DNA of 56,335 nucleotides, from contig JAGYKU010000012.1 in assembly GCA_018401455.1 (NCBI GenBank), forward strand, positions 1 through 56,335, read 5' to 3'. The stretch is from Flavobacteriales bacterium. GTDB taxonomy: Bacteria; Bacteroidota; Bacteroidia; Flavobacteriales_D; Parvicellaceae. The notes below the pieces were generated by a model, which did not search any database, was not told the DNA's origin, and was given only the letters and a program-made list of their open reading frames with translations. The translations under genes were made by a program, and so were the position numbers. Positions 28,206 through 37,967 of this stretch are shown in pieces. The stretch's first letter is position 1. Each line of letters begins with the position of its first letter.

Positions 28206-28240
28206 AAAGAGGGCATTCAAATAAATGAATAACCCTCTTT
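28206..28240 (-). terminator. probable terminator after the fasciclin locus
   Basis: AAAGAGGG(C)ATTCA pairs with TGAAT(A)ACCCTCTTT around a short AT loop with one imperfection. On the minus strand it lies about 55 bp past the original stop of the fasciclin gene and is followed by T-rich sequence. Confidence 0.55.
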
Positions 28241-28296
28241 CCTTTTTTCATTACTACTACATATGAAAAAAACAAACTTTAATACTTGAATATAAA

Positions 28297-29782
28297 TTAT
28301 TTCTTGATAACTCTAATTGAAGCATTACTTTCGTTAAAGTTGATGAATATATATCATTTATTTGGAGTCTTCAGCAGATATTGGAATTATTTAAAACATT
28401 TCCATTTTTTACAACTTTTCCATCTAGAGAAACAATAATGTATGACTCACCTGAAATAATTCCATCAACAAATAATTTGTCTGAAGTTGGGTTAGGATAT
28501 GCAGAAATATTGGTGTTGTTTTCCAATATACTCAAACCATAATCTAAAGATAATACATAATCCAATACATGCACCACTCCATTGTCCGCTTCAATATCTG
28601 CACCGATTACTTCTGCATCATTAATCATAACTCCAGATGTTAAATCAACAAATATATCAGTAGTATTTAATGTAGTTACCGGACCATTGTGATCTGTTGA
28701 CAAAACAGCACCACCAACTACATGGTGTAATAGAATGTTAGATAAGTTCGGAGCACTTAATAATTCAGCAGGAGTTAAATTGTTGTCAGCTAAAAATTGA
28801 GTGAAAGCAGCATCATTAGGAGCAAAAACTGTGAATTCTTCATTCAAATCTTGAAGCGTTGTAACCAAATTTGCTGTAGTCAATGCTTGTAAAAGAATAG
28901 TATGATCTGGGCTGAAAGAAACCACTTCAGTTACATCATCGTAAGTAGGAAGTAAAACATAATCCAAAACGTGAACTACTCCATTGTCTGCTTCAATATC
29001 AGCACCAATTACTTCAGCATCATCTATCATCACACCCATTGAAAGGTCATGACAACGTCAGTACAAAGTGTAACTACTTCACCATTTGTTAAGTCGGTAG
29101 ATAAACACCACCTACAACGTGTTTGTAAAATATCACTAAGTTCAGACCTTTAGTATTCCTTGGGAATTTGGTGTTGTCATTTAGGGGTGAGTGGCATCAT
29201 TAGGGCAGCGTGAATTCTTCATTCAAGTCCCAGAGCGTTGCAACCAAATTTGCTGCTAGTGTGCTGTAAAAGAATAGTATGATCTGGGCTGAAAGAAACC
29301 ACTTCAGTTACATCATCGTAAGTTGGAAGTAAAACGTAATCGATGGTATGAACTACACCATTTGGAGCAGTTGCATCAAAAGGAGTTATAACATTTGCAT
29401 CATCAATCATCACTCCCATTGAAAGGTCAACGGTAACGTCAAGTCCGTAAGCAGTTACTAATTCACCACTAACTAAGTTTCCTGAAGTTAAATTTCCGAT
29501 AACAACGTGTTGTAAAAGAATGTTTGATAAATCAGGATTTGATAATAATTCAGCAGCAGTCAAGTTGTTGTCAGTTAAGAATTGAGTGAATGCATCATCA
29601 TTAGGAGCAAATACCGTGTAATCAGTGTTTAGGTCACTTAATGTTACGTCTAATCCCTCTTGAATTAATGCTTGTAAAAGAATAGTATGATCTGGGCTAG
29701 TTGCAATAACATCAAATACCGATGACTGTGCGATTGTTGCCAAAGATAAAAAAGAGGCAATTAATGTAAATGTTTTTTTCAT
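28297..29782 (-). pseudogene. fasciclin-repeat T9SS secreted protein, disrupted
   Basis: The start (29782) gives a good signal peptide (MKKTFTLIASFLSLATIAQS). Three FAS1 (fasciclin) domains can be traced, each with SPDHTILLQAL, a DLN..(F/Y)TVFAPND.AFTQFL block, LL.HVV and NGVVH..DYVL. The first (~29710-29330) is intact. The second breaks into other frames across ~29040-29250. The third (~28930-28540) is intact. A T9SS sorting domain follows (ISAYPNPTSDKLFVDG), then the frame shifts near 28385. The expected final strand (FNESNASIRVIKK) is found in another frame ending at 28297, after an in-frame TGA. At least three lesions separate two long open fragments (28371-29039 and 29219-29782). FAS1 proteins mediate adhesion. 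Because damage falls in the repeated middle domain, assembly error cannot be excluded. Confidence 0.8.
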
Positions 29783-30123
29783 TTTTAAAAGATTTTAATT
29801 TGTTTAATGTTTTAAGATAAAAGTTAAACAAAAAGTATTTTGTTTTGTTAATTATTTTCAATAAAAATTAAAAACTATTGACTGAGGTTTGTAACCCCTT
29901 AATTTTATTAGGTTTTGTTGGTTTTAAAAATAATGTTAAAAAATTTAAAAAAAATGATTCGAATAAAAAATTAGTCGACTCAATTACAGAACTTAAGGTT
30001 TATAACTTTAAAAATTTAAACAAATAAGTATGGTTTTAGAAAATCCATTTTTCAATGCCAGTTAAAAAGTAGTATATTCGTGACTTTAAAAATCAAAGTA
30101 ACAAGACTAGATTAAAAAGAGAG
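29783..30123. other. 341-bp intergenic region between divergent fasciclin and engB genes
   Basis: Very AT-rich, with no ORF of coding character. It must hold the fasciclin promoter on the minus strand, which I could not place. On the plus strand TATATTCG at 30073-30080 is one mismatch from the -7 consensus and would start engB about 38 nt upstream of its ATG. No hairpin or RNA gene was seen. Confidence 0.5.
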
Positions 30124-30720
30124 ATGGAAATAAAAGAAGCAAAATTTTTAATGAGCAATACAGACTGGCAAAAATGTCCAAAACCCAATTTGCCTGAATA
30201 TGCTTTTATAGGAAGAAGTAATGTAGGGAAGTCATCTTTGATTAATATGTTGACTGGCAGAAAAACGTTAGCTAAAGTTTCTGGAACCCCAGGTAAAACC
30301 TTATTGATAAATCATTTTGGCATTGATGATAAATGGTATTTGGCAGATTTACCCGGTTATGGATATGCTAAAGTTTCCAAAAAAACAAGAACACAATTTC
30401 ATAATTTTACTTTACAATACTTGCACCATAGACCCAATTTAATGTGTACATTTGTATTAATAGATAGTAGAATAAAACCACAAAAAATAGATCTTTCCTT
30501 TATGGAATACTGTGGTGAGAAAAAGATTCCTTTTGTGATGATTTTCACTAAAATGGACAAATTAAACCAAAGAGAGAAGAAAGAAAATATAGAAGCCTAC
30601 CAAGAGTCATTAGCTGAGCAATGGGCAACTTTGCCTCCAATGTTTTACAGTTCTGCAGAAACCGCTTTTGGTAGAGATGAAATTTTGGATTTTATAGAAG
30701 AAACGAATTCGCTTTTTTAA
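30124..30720 (+). CDS. engB: ribosome biogenesis GTPase EngB (YihA/YsxC)
   Basis: 198 residues. GTPase motifs are all present: G1 GRSNVGKSS (~27-35), the switch I SGTPGKT, G3 DLPGYG, G4 TKMD and G5 SSAE. The family-specific KPNLPEYAF beginning and PPMFYSSAETAFGRDEILDFI end also match. EngB is a cytoplasmic GTPase that acts in late 50S subunit assembly and is often essential. The length is normal. The gene stands alone, with its own probable promoter at 30073. Confidence 0.96.
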   Translation: MEIKEAKFLMSNTDWQKCPKPNLPEYAFIGRSNVGKSSLINMLTGRKTLAKVSGTPGKTLLINHFGIDDKWYLADLPGYGYAKVSKKTRTQFHNFTLQYLHHRPNLMCTFVLIDSRIKPQKIDLSFMEYCGEKKIPFVMIFTKMDKLNQREKKENIEAYQESLAEQWATLPPMFYSSAETAFGRDEILDFIEETNSLF

Positions 30721-30803
30721 ACCCTTACAATAAAGTGACAAAAGTCATTTGCCGAATTTTCAAATCATTATTATATTTACAAAAAAAATAAGAATAGTTT
30801 CAT

Positions 30804-31847
30804 TTGCTTTCAAAAACTAAAAATATTATCATCTCTCCATTAGATTGGGGGCTAGGGCATACCACAAGATGTATCCCTTTAATTTCTTGCCTAGTAGAGA
30901 GGGGGCATAAAATTACTGCGGCTGTCAATAAACAGCAAAAAGCAGTTTTGGAAGTTTATTTCCCAAATATTACATACGCAGAATTGCCAGGTTACAATAT
31001 TGAATATCCAATTAATGGTTCAATGACTTGGAATATTGCAAAGCAAACAGGAAAAATATTATCAGCAATTAAAGCCGAAAATATTTGGCTAAGTGAATAT
31101 GTTGGAGAACATCCACAAGACATCATTGTATCTGATAATCGATTTGGTTTTTATCATCCAAGAATAGAAAGTATTTATATTACGCATCAAATCAATATAC
31201 AAGGGCCTTCTATCTTGAAATCATTATTGTATTCGATTCATAAAAACTACATAGACAATTTCCATCATTGTATGATTCCAGATACGGAAGACAATTTATT
31301 GGCTGGTGATTTGTCCAAAACGCCAATTGAAAGATTCAAATTTATTGGTCCGATTTCTAGGTTTGATAAGATGTCTTCAAATGACGATATTGAATTTGAA
31401 TACCTCGGAATTTTATCAGGACCAGAACCGCAAAGAAGTGTTTTTTGTAAATTGCTCGAGGAGTCATTTTATGCTTCAGGAAAAAAATGCGCAATTATCG
31501 GAGGAAAACCTTTAGATTCCAATCGCTATGTAAAAGAAAACCTCACTTATTATCCACACCTTGATAAAGACGAATTTTATAATGTGGTTTCTAAAAGTAA
31601 AGGAATAATATCAAGGTCTGGCTATAGTACGATTATGGATTTTTCAATTTTACAAAAGCCATTATTTTTTATACCCACACCAGGACAAACAGAACAAGAA
31701 TATTTGGCAGAATTTCATCACAAAAATTCAGGAATAGGATTTTGCAAACAAGAAGATTTTTCGCTTGATAAAGTGTTTTTTAAAAATACCCTTCCTAAAG
31801 TAAATGAAGCACATAATAGCCTCGGCTATTTTTTAGAATTGATTTAA
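30804..31847 (+). CDS. glycosyltransferase of the GT28/MurG-like superfamily (GT-B fold)
   Basis: 347 residues. It begins ISPLDWGLGHTTRCIPLISCLVERGHKITAAVN, the GT-B N-terminal nucleotide-fold pattern with a glycine-rich loop (GLGHTTR). The C-terminal half has KGIISRSGYSTIMDFSILQKPLFFIPTPGQTEQEYLAEFH, which matches the GT28 C-terminal domain signature for the UDP-sugar donor. This form is widespread in Bacteroidota without an assigned acceptor. A TTG start at 30804 is used because no ATG lies before the glycine-rich loop. It lies 83 bp after engB and is convergent with the methyltransferase gene. Confidence 0.8.
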   Translation: MLSKTKNIIISPLDWGLGHTTRCIPLISCLVERGHKITAAVNKQQKAVLEVYFPNITYAELPGYNIEYPINGSMTWNIAKQTGKILSAIKAENIWLSEYVGEHPQDIIVSDNRFGFYHPRIESIYITHQINIQGPSILKSLLYSIHKNYIDNFHHCMIPDTEDNLLAGDLSKTPIERFKFIGPISRFDKMSSNDDIEFEYLGILSGPEPQRSVFCKLLEESFYASGKKCAIIGGKPLDSNRYVKENLTYYPHLDKDEFYNVVSKSKGIISRSGYSTIMDFSILQKPLFFIPTPGQTEQEYLAEFHHKNSGIGFCKQEDFSLDKVFFKNTLPKVNEAHNSLGYFLELI

Positions 31848-31892
31848 AGTGTTGAAATAGTTTTGAGATAAACTATTGAATCTTTTTTCCAA

Positions 31893-32642
31893 TTAAGATA
31901 AGTCTATCAGAATCTTTTTATGAAAGGGATTAAGGTGATAATCTCCAAAAACTTGGTTGATTTCCATATTCGTATAGGAAAACATTTCTTCGAAATCATC
32001 AAGTGTTAATGCCTGAACTTTTTCTTCAAATTTTAAAACTTTTCCTTTTTCTTCAAATTGTATGGTCTTGATGATTTGTTTGTTTTCTAGTTTTTTTAAA
32101 ATTTCAAAGTCTATATTTTCTTTAGTTATTTTTTCAAAAGGAATGATGTTTTCAAACACTTTTGAAGAATTCATAAAATCAATGACAAAAATTCCATTGG
32201 GTTTTAGCATTTCCTCAATACAATGAAGTACTTTAATGTTTTCGGTCATCGAATTGAAGTATCCAAAACTAGTGAACAGATTAAGAACACCATCAAAATG
32301 ATTTTGAGCAATTGCACACCTCATATCACCAACTTCAAAAGATAGATTTTTGGTTGCTTTTTTCTTTGCCTCTTTTATGCTGTTTTCAGACAAATCTATG
32401 CCTTTTACAGTATATCCCAGTTCGCTTAATTGCAATGCGTGTCTGCCTTTACCACAAGCCAAATCCAACAAGGTAGAAGATTTGGGTAATTGTAGATGAA
32501 GCATTAAATTATTGATAAACAATTCTGCTTCTGAAAAGTCTCTGTCTTTATATAAAATGTGATAATAGTGGGTGTCGAACCAAGATTCAAACCAATCTTT
32601 GGAACATTTATCTGATATATCTGTAATGTTTTTGCTTTTCAT
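31893..32642 (-). CDS. class I SAM-dependent methyltransferase
   Basis: 249 residues. SAM-binding motif I is LLDLACGKGRHALQLSELGY (~59-78), followed by the acidic ribose-binding residue in VKGIDLS, then motif II-like VGDMRCAI and FDGVLNLFTSFGYF. The N-terminal FESWFDTHYYHILYKDRDFSEAE is characteristic of a Bacteroidota methyltransferase subgroup of unknown substrate. It is cytoplasmic, with no export signal. It is convergent with the glycosyltransferase. The fold is certain; the substrate cannot be told. Confidence 0.88.
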   Translation of the reverse strand: MKSKNITDISDKCSKDWFESWFDTHYYHILYKDRDFSEAELFINNLMLHLQLPKSSTLLDLACGKGRHALQLSELGYTVKGIDLSENSIKEAKKKATKNLSFEVGDMRCAIAQNHFDGVLNLFTSFGYFNSMTENIKVLHCIEEMLKPNGIFVIDFMNSSKVFENIIPFEKITKENIDFEILKKLENKQIIKTIQFEEKGKVLKFEEKVQALTLDDFEEMFSYTNMEINQVFGDYHLNPFHKKILIDLS

Positions 32643-32756
32643 TAGCGTGCAAAGATACAGAAATTATGAAGAGATTATATAAATATAAAACTGTTTTTGA
32701 ACTTAGTAAATAAGTTTAAAAACATTAAATTTTAAGAGGGAAAAAGATAAAGGTGA

Positions 32757-32912
32757 CTAAACCTGTTCGTCAAAACCTTTTTTTGCAAATTTTGCTTTTG
32801 CCATTTCAACACCACCCCAAGTAGCCCAAAATCCTACAAATCCCATAACAAATAATAGCATCCAAAATGCCATAAAGAAGAAAGCGAAAAATATGATGAA
32901 TCCGAAAAACAT
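32757..32912 (-). CDS. 51-residue Phe-rich single-span membrane protein
   Basis: A complete short frame from ATG at 32912 to TAG at 32757. Residues 1-32 are strongly hydrophobic and phenylalanine-rich (MFFGFIIFFAFFFMAFWMLL, then FVMGFVGFWATW), enough for one membrane span. Residues 36-51 are a lysine-rich soluble tail (EMAKAKFAKKGFDEQV). The sharp split between a membrane segment and a charged tail, the proper start and stop and the absence of a competing gene support a real gene. I do not recognise a family. It is divergent from the lipoprotein at 33019. Confidence 0.65.
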   Translation of the reverse strand: MFFGFIIFFAFFFMAFWMLLFVMGFVGFWATWGGVEMAKAKFAKKGFDEQV

Positions 32913-33018
32913 ATTATTTAAATTTTAAATTCAATACGAAGGTATAAATTATTTTATTTTAAGAACTATTTTTTTCAAAAAAATGACTAGTTTAGACGCT
33001 CACAAAAAAAAATCATAG

Positions 33019-33840
33019 ATGAAAAAACTATTAGTACTTCCATTTTCAATTTTCCTTCTACTCTCCTGTGAAACAAAAACAGAAGATTCAAGTCCAAAAG
33101 ACAAGACCGAAAATAAAGATACTACTCAAGTAGAAACAGAAGAAATGACCGAAATGATGAGTGAAGCGGCTATTGAAGAATCAGAAGCGCCCAACTTAAT
33201 GTTGGATCAGTATATTTCCTTTTTGATGCCTAATGAATATGGAATTTATGTTGAAGATAAAAGTCAATTGGAAGGAAAACAATTAGCACTTTATTTCAAT
33301 CAAAATGGTTTGGATTTTAAGGAAGTCGAATTAAAAACTATGCCTATGAAAGACAATATGCACGATGGAGAAGGAGAAATGAGTTTGACACAAATAAAAA
33401 ATAAAGAAGACAATTCCATTCCCAATATGTTGCTTTATGGATTTTACAATTTTGAAGGTTTAACTGTTCCTTATTATGAAGGTTTTAAATCACAATTGTT
33501 GCCAGGAGCATCTATGATGTTGGGTGAATATGTGATTTCTGCGGATGGTGATGTAGTTGAAAATGAATATGGTAATTCAATAGAGAATTATAAACTTAAA
33601 ATAGAAGGGTATAGAAATCAAGAGTTTGTAGTTCAAACCTTTGCTGAAATTGATTATTTTGATGATGCAATGGTTACATTTATTTGGGCTGGAGATATTG
33701 ATCAAGATGGAATACCTGATTTTCTTGTAGATTTATCACATAAATACAGTTATAGTTTGCCTACTTTGTTTTTATCTTCAAATGCTGGATTTGGACAATT
33801 GATAAAAGATGTGGCTGAAGAAGCTGTATATGGTTGTTGA
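33019..33840 (+). CDS. lipoprotein with acidic N-terminal linker, function unknown
   Basis: 273 residues. The signal ends in a lipobox (SIFLLLSC, Cys17). A Glu/Thr/Lys-rich linker (~18-55) leads to a beta-rich domain. The last part contains WAGDIDQDGIPDFLVDLSHKYS, which resembles an FG-GAP-like Ca2+-loop (DIDQDG.PDF), so it may bind calcium or form a propeller-like module. A membrane-anchored envelope protein is likely. A short remnant-like frame follows 2 bp downstream. No homologous neighbour suggests a role. Confidence 0.8.
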   Translation: MKKLLVLPFSIFLLLSCETKTEDSSPKDKTENKDTTQVETEEMTEMMSEAAIEESEAPNLMLDQYISFLMPNEYGIYVEDKSQLEGKQLALYFNQNGLDFKEVELKTMPMKDNMHDGEGEMSLTQIKNKEDNSIPNMLLYGFYNFEGLTVPYYEGFKSQLLPGASMMLGEYVISADGDVVENEYGNSIENYKLKIEGYRNQEFVVQTFAEIDYFDDAMVTFIWAGDIDQDGIPDFLVDLSHKYSYSLPTLFLSSNAGFGQLIKDVAEEAVYGC

Positions 33841-33842
33841 GA

Positions 33843-33956
33843 ATGAAGGTATTATTTAATATCAGATCTTTATTTTTCGTTATAATTATATTGGGACAAG
33901 GCAATTTGTCTAAAGTTCAAGAATACTTCTACAATGGTAATTTTGAAACTGCTTAA
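33843..33956 (+). pseudogene. 37-codon frame, possible remnant of a secreted TPR protein
   Basis: Begins 2 bp after the previous stop. It has a hydrophobic start (MKVLFNIRSLFFVIIILGQG) and continues KVQEYFYNGNFETA, which looks like the first half of a TPR helix (Y..GNFE.A), then stops. It may be a truncated TPR gene or a small real peptide. Confidence 0.4.
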
Positions 33957-34000
33957 TTTTGTTTTTAATAGAAATTGATTAATCAAATACATTTTTAATT

Positions 34001-35149
34001 CTAAGTTAAAAATGAAGACCATTTCACTACTTTTATATTGTCTGAAGTTTCAAATTCCATATCTCCGTTATAGATAATTACAGCATCTTTTATTCCGGAA
34101 TAACTCTTAATTTTGTATAAGTTTTTTGCAAAATTTTTAGAAAATGTTTGTGCTGATTTTATTTCAACAGGTAAAAATGTTGTGCCATTGTCAATAATCA
34201 AATCAACTTCTACACCTTTGTTGTCTCGCCAGTAGTAGAATGATTGTTCAGTGTTTTGATTAGCATTGTTTTTTACACATTCCATTATGATGTAATTTTC
34301 GACTAAAGCTCCACGAAAATGAGAAAGTTCTAACTCTTCTGTTTTACGAATACCCAACAGAGAGCAGGCTAGTCCTGTGTCAATAAAGTACATTTTGGGT
34401 GTTTTAAGAATACGTTTGTTAAAATTATTATAAAAAGGTTGAATTAATCTAATAACATACGTTTGTTCTAATACGGATAGCCAAGAATTTACAGTTTTAA
34501 GGTCTATTCCACAATCGTTGCTTATTGCAGATATGTTTAATTGCTGTCCTATGCGACCTGCGCAAATTTTTAAAAACTTTATAAAAAGCGATGTGTTTTC
34601 AATGTTTTTCAACTGGCGCACATCTCTTTCTATGTAGGTACGTATGTATGAATTATACCACAATTCTGGTTTTCTATTTTTGTTGTATATTTCGGGATAT
34701 GAGCCTTTGTAAACAAGCTGAATTAGCGAATATTCACTACCTGTACTTAAAATTTCACGGTAACTTAGTGGATATAAATCTAAAATACCGAGTCTTCCAG
34801 CCAATGTTTGACTAATATTTTCTTGTAATAAAATATTATTACTTCCTGTCAATATAAATAGCCCGTCTTGTTGGGTTAGGTCTAGAATCTCTTGCAAATA
34901 ACTCATCAATACGGGAGCACGTTGCACTTCGTCTAAAATAGCTCCTTTAGGAAAGCGATTTAAGAAAGCTCTGCTATCTGTTTCTGCTAATAGTCTTTCG
35001 TCTGGATTTTCTAGAGAAACATAAGGTTTTTCAGGAAAAGTTTCCTTTACTAAAGTAGTTTTCCCTGATTGACGAGGTCCAACAACCATTATAGAACGAA
35101 ATTCTCTAGCGTATTCTTCTAATAATATTTTTATTTCACGATTTATCAT
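34001..35149 (-). CDS. AAA-type ATPase with DUF4143 domain
   Basis: 382 residues. Walker A is VVGPRQSGKTTLV (~22-34) and Walker B is GAILDEVQ (~70-77), with sensor-like LFILTGSNNILLQ. The C-terminal DUF4143 domain (~190-360) includes YFIDTGLACSLLG, FRGALVENYI and YYWRDNKGVEVDLII...FLPVEIKSA, a nuclease-like D...E.K pattern. This two-domain ATPase family is common in bacteria and archaea; its role is unclear, though accessory-region or toxin/defence associations have been proposed. It stands alone and complete, with no partner gene. Flanking intergenic regions are AT-rich. Confidence 0.9.
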   Translation of the reverse strand: MINREIKILLEEYAREFRSIMVVGPRQSGKTTLVKETFPEKPYVSLENPDERLLAETDSRAFLNRFPKGAILDEVQRAPVLMSYLQEILDLTQQDGLFILTGSNNILLQENISQTLAGRLGILDLYPLSYREILSTGSEYSLIQLVYKGSYPEIYNKNRKPELWYNSYIRTYIERDVRQLKNIENTSLFIKFLKICAGRIGQQLNISAISNDCGIDLKTVNSWLSVLEQTYVIRLIQPFYNNFNKRILKTPKMYFIDTGLACSLLGIRKTEELELSHFRGALVENYIIMECVKNNANQNTEQSFYYWRDNKGVEVDLIIDNGTTFLPVEIKSAQTFSKNFAKNLYKIKSYSGIKDAVIIYNGDMEFETSDNIKVVKWSSFLT

Positions 35150-35339
35150 TATTTAATTATAAGTACAAATATAGTAATTGATTCCCTAATCTGTACTGTT
35201 TTGTTGAGAATTTTATTTAGAGGTATATAATTTTTTCAAAATTTCTTTAAAAACTAATAAACTGTTTTTAATTTTTAATTTTCCAATTAACTTCATCATT
35301 GAAAAATGGATTAAAACTTATTATATTTCTGAAAATTAC

Positions 35340-35347
35340 TAAATTTG
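35340..35347 (+). promoter_or_regulatory. -7 element of the fumC promoter
   Basis: TAAATTTG matches TAnnTTTG exactly and lies 57 bp before the fumC ATG, implying a leader of about 50 nt. No clear TTG at -33. Confidence 0.6.
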
Positions 35348-35403
35348 TCACTTAATAGAATTAAAATAAATTAAACTTAAAAAAAAATATAATATTTAAA
35401 ATT

Positions 35404-36798
35404 ATGAGTTTTAGAATCGAAAAAGATACCATCGGAGAAATTAATGTTCCCGCAGATAAATACTGGGGTGCACAAACAGAACGTTCAAGAAACAATTTTA
35501 AAATTGGACCAACTGCATCTATGCCGTTAGAAATTGTTTATGCTTTTGCTTATCTAAAGAAAGCAGCAGCACATGCCAACCATGAATTGGGTTTTTTGCC
35601 TTTAGAAAAAAGAGATTTGATTTCGCAAGTGTGTGATGAAATTTTGGCAGGCAAACTGGATGATCAGTTTCCTCTAGTAGTGTGGCAAACTGGTTCTGGT
35701 ACACAAAGCAATATGAATGTCAACGAAGTTGTAGCCAACAGAGCACAAGAATTGGCTGGAAAAAAAGTTGGAGAAGGCGAACAAGTCATCAAAGCAAATG
35801 ACGATGTGAACAAGTCTCAATCTTCTAATGATACTTTCCCTACAGGAATGCACATTGCTTGTTATAAAATGCTGATTGACAATACCATTCCAGGTATTGA
35901 ACAACTGAGGGATACTTTGGACAAAAAAGCAAAAGAATTTGCTGATGTGGTGAAAATTGGTAGAACTCACCTTATGGATGCAACACCACTTACATTAGGA
36001 CAAGAATTTTCTGGCTATGTTTCTCAATTAAATCACGGTTTGAAAGCTTTGAGAAATACATTGGCACATTTGTCTCAATTGGCTTTGGGTGGAACTGCTG
36101 TAGGAACAGGTTTGAATGCTCCCAAAGGATATGATGTATTGGTTGCAAAGAAAATTGCAGAATTCACTGGACTTCCTTTTATCACTGCCGAAAACAAATT
36201 CGAAGCACTAGCCGCTCACGATGCCATAGTAGAATCTCATGGTGCATTGAAACAAATTGCAGTTTCTTTAAATAAAATTGGTAACGATATCAGAATGATG
36301 GCATCTGGTCCACGCTCTGGAATTGGAGAGTTGATTATTCCTGCCAATGAGCCTGGTTCTTCAATTATGCCAGGGAAAGTAAATCCAACACAATCGGAAG
36401 CGATTACTATGGTTTGTGCTCAAGTGATGGGAAATGATGTGGCTATAACAGTTGGTGGAACACAAGGTCATTACGAGTTGAATGTTTTCAAACCTTTGTT
36501 GGCAGTAAATTTCCTTCAATCTGCTAGATTGATTGGTGATGCTTGTCGTTCTTTTGAAGAACATTGTGCATCTGGTATTGAACCCAACCAAAAAAGAATT
36601 GATGAATTGCTCAACAGTTCTTTGATGTTGGTTACTGCATTGAATACCAAAATTGGTTACTATAAAGCTGCCGAAATTGCAAACACTGCTCACGAAAATG
36701 GCACTACTTTGAAAGAAGAAGCGTTGAGATTGGGCTATGTTACGGAAGCAGAATACAACGAATGGGTAGATCCTAAAAAAATGATTGGAACGCTTTAA
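35404..36798 (+). CDS. fumC: class II fumarate hydratase
   Basis: 464 residues. The fumarase/aspartase signature [11 protein letters not shown] is at ~318-328. [14 protein letters not shown] (~97-110), [11 protein letters not shown] and [20 protein letters not shown], with the catalytic TH pair, also match. The enzyme interconverts fumarate and L-malate in the TCA cycle; class II needs no iron-sulfur cluster. The length and start ([25 protein letters not shown]) are standard. It is monocistronic, with a promoter at 35340 and a terminator at 36821. Confidence 0.98.
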   Translation: MSFRIEKDTIGEINVPADKYWGAQTERSRNNFKIGPTASMPLEIVYAFAYLKKAAAHANHELGFLPLEKRDLISQVCDEILAGKLDDQFPLVVWQTGSGTQSNMNVNEVVANRAQELAGKKVGEGEQVIKANDDVNKSQSSNDTFPTGMHIACYKMLIDNTIPGIEQLRDTLDKKAKEFADVVKIGRTHLMDATPLTLGQEFSGYVSQLNHGLKALRNTLAHLSQLALGGTAVGTGLNAPKGYDVLVAKKIAEFTGLPFITAENKFEALAAHDAIVESHGALKQIAVSLNKIGNDIRMMASGPRSGIGELIIPANEPGSSIMPGKVNPTQSEAITMVCAQVMGNDVAITVGGTQGHYELNVFKPLLAVNFLQSARLIGDACRSFEEHCASGIEPNQKRIDELLNSSLMLVTALNTKIGYYKAAEIANTAHENGTTLKEEALRLGYVTEAEYNEWVDPKKMIGTL

Positions 36799-36820
36799 AA
36801 TAGCCTTAATGTTATATTCC

Positions 36821-36857
36821 ATCCCAAAGAGAATTAAGTTTTTCTTTGGGATTTTTT
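36821..36857 (+). terminator. fumC terminator
   Basis: ATCCCAAAGA (36821-36830) pairs with TCTTTGGGAT (36842-36851), followed by T6. It lies 22 bp past the fumC stop. Confidence 0.85.
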
Positions 36858-36869
36858 GTTTGTGGGTTT

Positions 36870-36902
36870 AAAAAACGAAAGCCCCGAACAACCAGGGCTT
36901 TC
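36870..36902 (-). terminator. terminator of the glucosaminidase gene
   Basis: GAAAGCCC / GGGCTTTC hairpin (36877-36902). The T run lies on the minus strand side, so it serves the gene at 37005. Confidence 0.75.
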
Positions 36903-37004
36903 AACAAACAAACAAAAACAAACCACACTTATCTACCCGCACATCTTAAATAAATTTACTGATTTTTGAATAATTTTCGAACTTTAAAATAATAAAACGT
37001 ATTG

Positions 37005-37967
37005 CTACTTTAGTTTTATTATGGTTCCTGGAACAAGATTCGTTCCAATGGTTAAGTCGTTAATTTTATATAACTTTTTGAGTTTAACACCATACTTTTG
37101 AGAAATACTTCTCATAGTTTCTCCATTTTTTATGGTGTGATTTTCCACTTTTTTAGACTTATTTTTCTTAGGTTGCAAGTATATGATGTCACCTGCTTTA
37201 AGAATATCGTCATTTGCCAAATCATTGTATTTGTATAGTTGCCATAGACCCAATTCAAATTCTTTGGCAATTTTGTAAAATGTATCCCCTTCTTTTACTT
37301 GTACAAACTTTATTTTGTTGTCAGATACATTCACAGTGTGCGTATTTACCATTGCCGAAGTGAATGGCGCAACTGTAATAGGTTTTTTGGCATTGTTCGT
37401 TAACTCAATAGATGGGTTTTTTGAAGTTGCTGCCTCCAACATTTGGTCATATTGATACAGTTGATGTTTTTCAATCAAGTCAATTAGAAGTTCTGGATAT
37501 TTTGGGTTGGTAGCATATCCTGCTTTTTTGAGTCCTTTTGCCCAAGATTTATAATCCGTTACTTCATACTGAAAAAGAAAAGCATATCTATCTCTGCCTG
37601 TTAAGAATTTTGCATGGTCTTCAAAAGACTCATGAGCGGTTTGGTATTTTCTAAAACAATCATCTTTGTGGTCATCATCTTTATAGATTTTTTCACCATC
37701 CCAATTGTGACATTTAATACCAAAGTGATTGTTGGCATATCTAGCCAATTCAGAATTTCCACTTGCACTTTCAAGAATTCCTTGTGCTAAAGTAATACTA
37801 GCAGGAATATTATGAGCCACCATTTTGTTTATCGCTTCGTCCTTCCACATTTCTATATACTGATCTCTAGAAATGTTTTTTTCTGAAGGTTGCGCAAATA
37901 CATTTGTAGAAAATAATAATGCTGAAAAAGCGAAAACTAAGTTGTTTTTTAATTTTGAAGTAAGCAT
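37005..37967 (-). CDS. glucosaminidase (GH73) with two LysM domains
   Basis: 320 residues with a signal peptide (MLTSKLKNNLVFAFSALLFSTNVFAQ). The GH73 glucosaminidase domain (~35-170) has the catalytic context ITLAQGILESASGNSELA and NNHFGIKCH, then DDCFRKYQTAHESFEDH and GYATNPKYPELLIDLI. Two LysM peptidoglycan-binding domains follow (~222-265, VKEGDTFYKIAKEFELGLWQL, and ~275-320, IKNGETMRSISQKYGVKLKKL). It should cut the glycan backbone of peptidoglycan during growth or division in the periplasm. It has its own terminator at 36870. The nearest upstream gene is more than 260 bp away and divergent. Confidence 0.93.
   Translation of the reverse strand: MLTSKLKNNLVFAFSALLFSTNVFAQPSEKNISRDQYIEMWKDEAINKMVAHNIPASITLAQGILESASGNSELARYANNHFGIKCHNWDGEKIYKDDDHKDDCFRKYQTAHESFEDHAKFLTGRDRYAFLFQYEVTDYKSWAKGLKKAGYATNPKYPELLIDLIEKHQLYQYDQMLEAATSKNPSIELTNNAKKPITVAPFTSAMVNTHTVNVSDNKIKFVQVKEGDTFYKIAKEFELGLWQLYKYNDLANDDILKAGDIIYLQPKKNKSKKVENHTIKNGETMRSISQKYGVKLKKLYKINDLTIGTNLVPGTIIKLK

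Noticed and set aside
34001-35149. DUF4143 ATPase as part of a defence island
   Set aside because: No nuclease, methyltransferase or toxin partner lies beside it; neighbours are housekeeping genes and lipoproteins.
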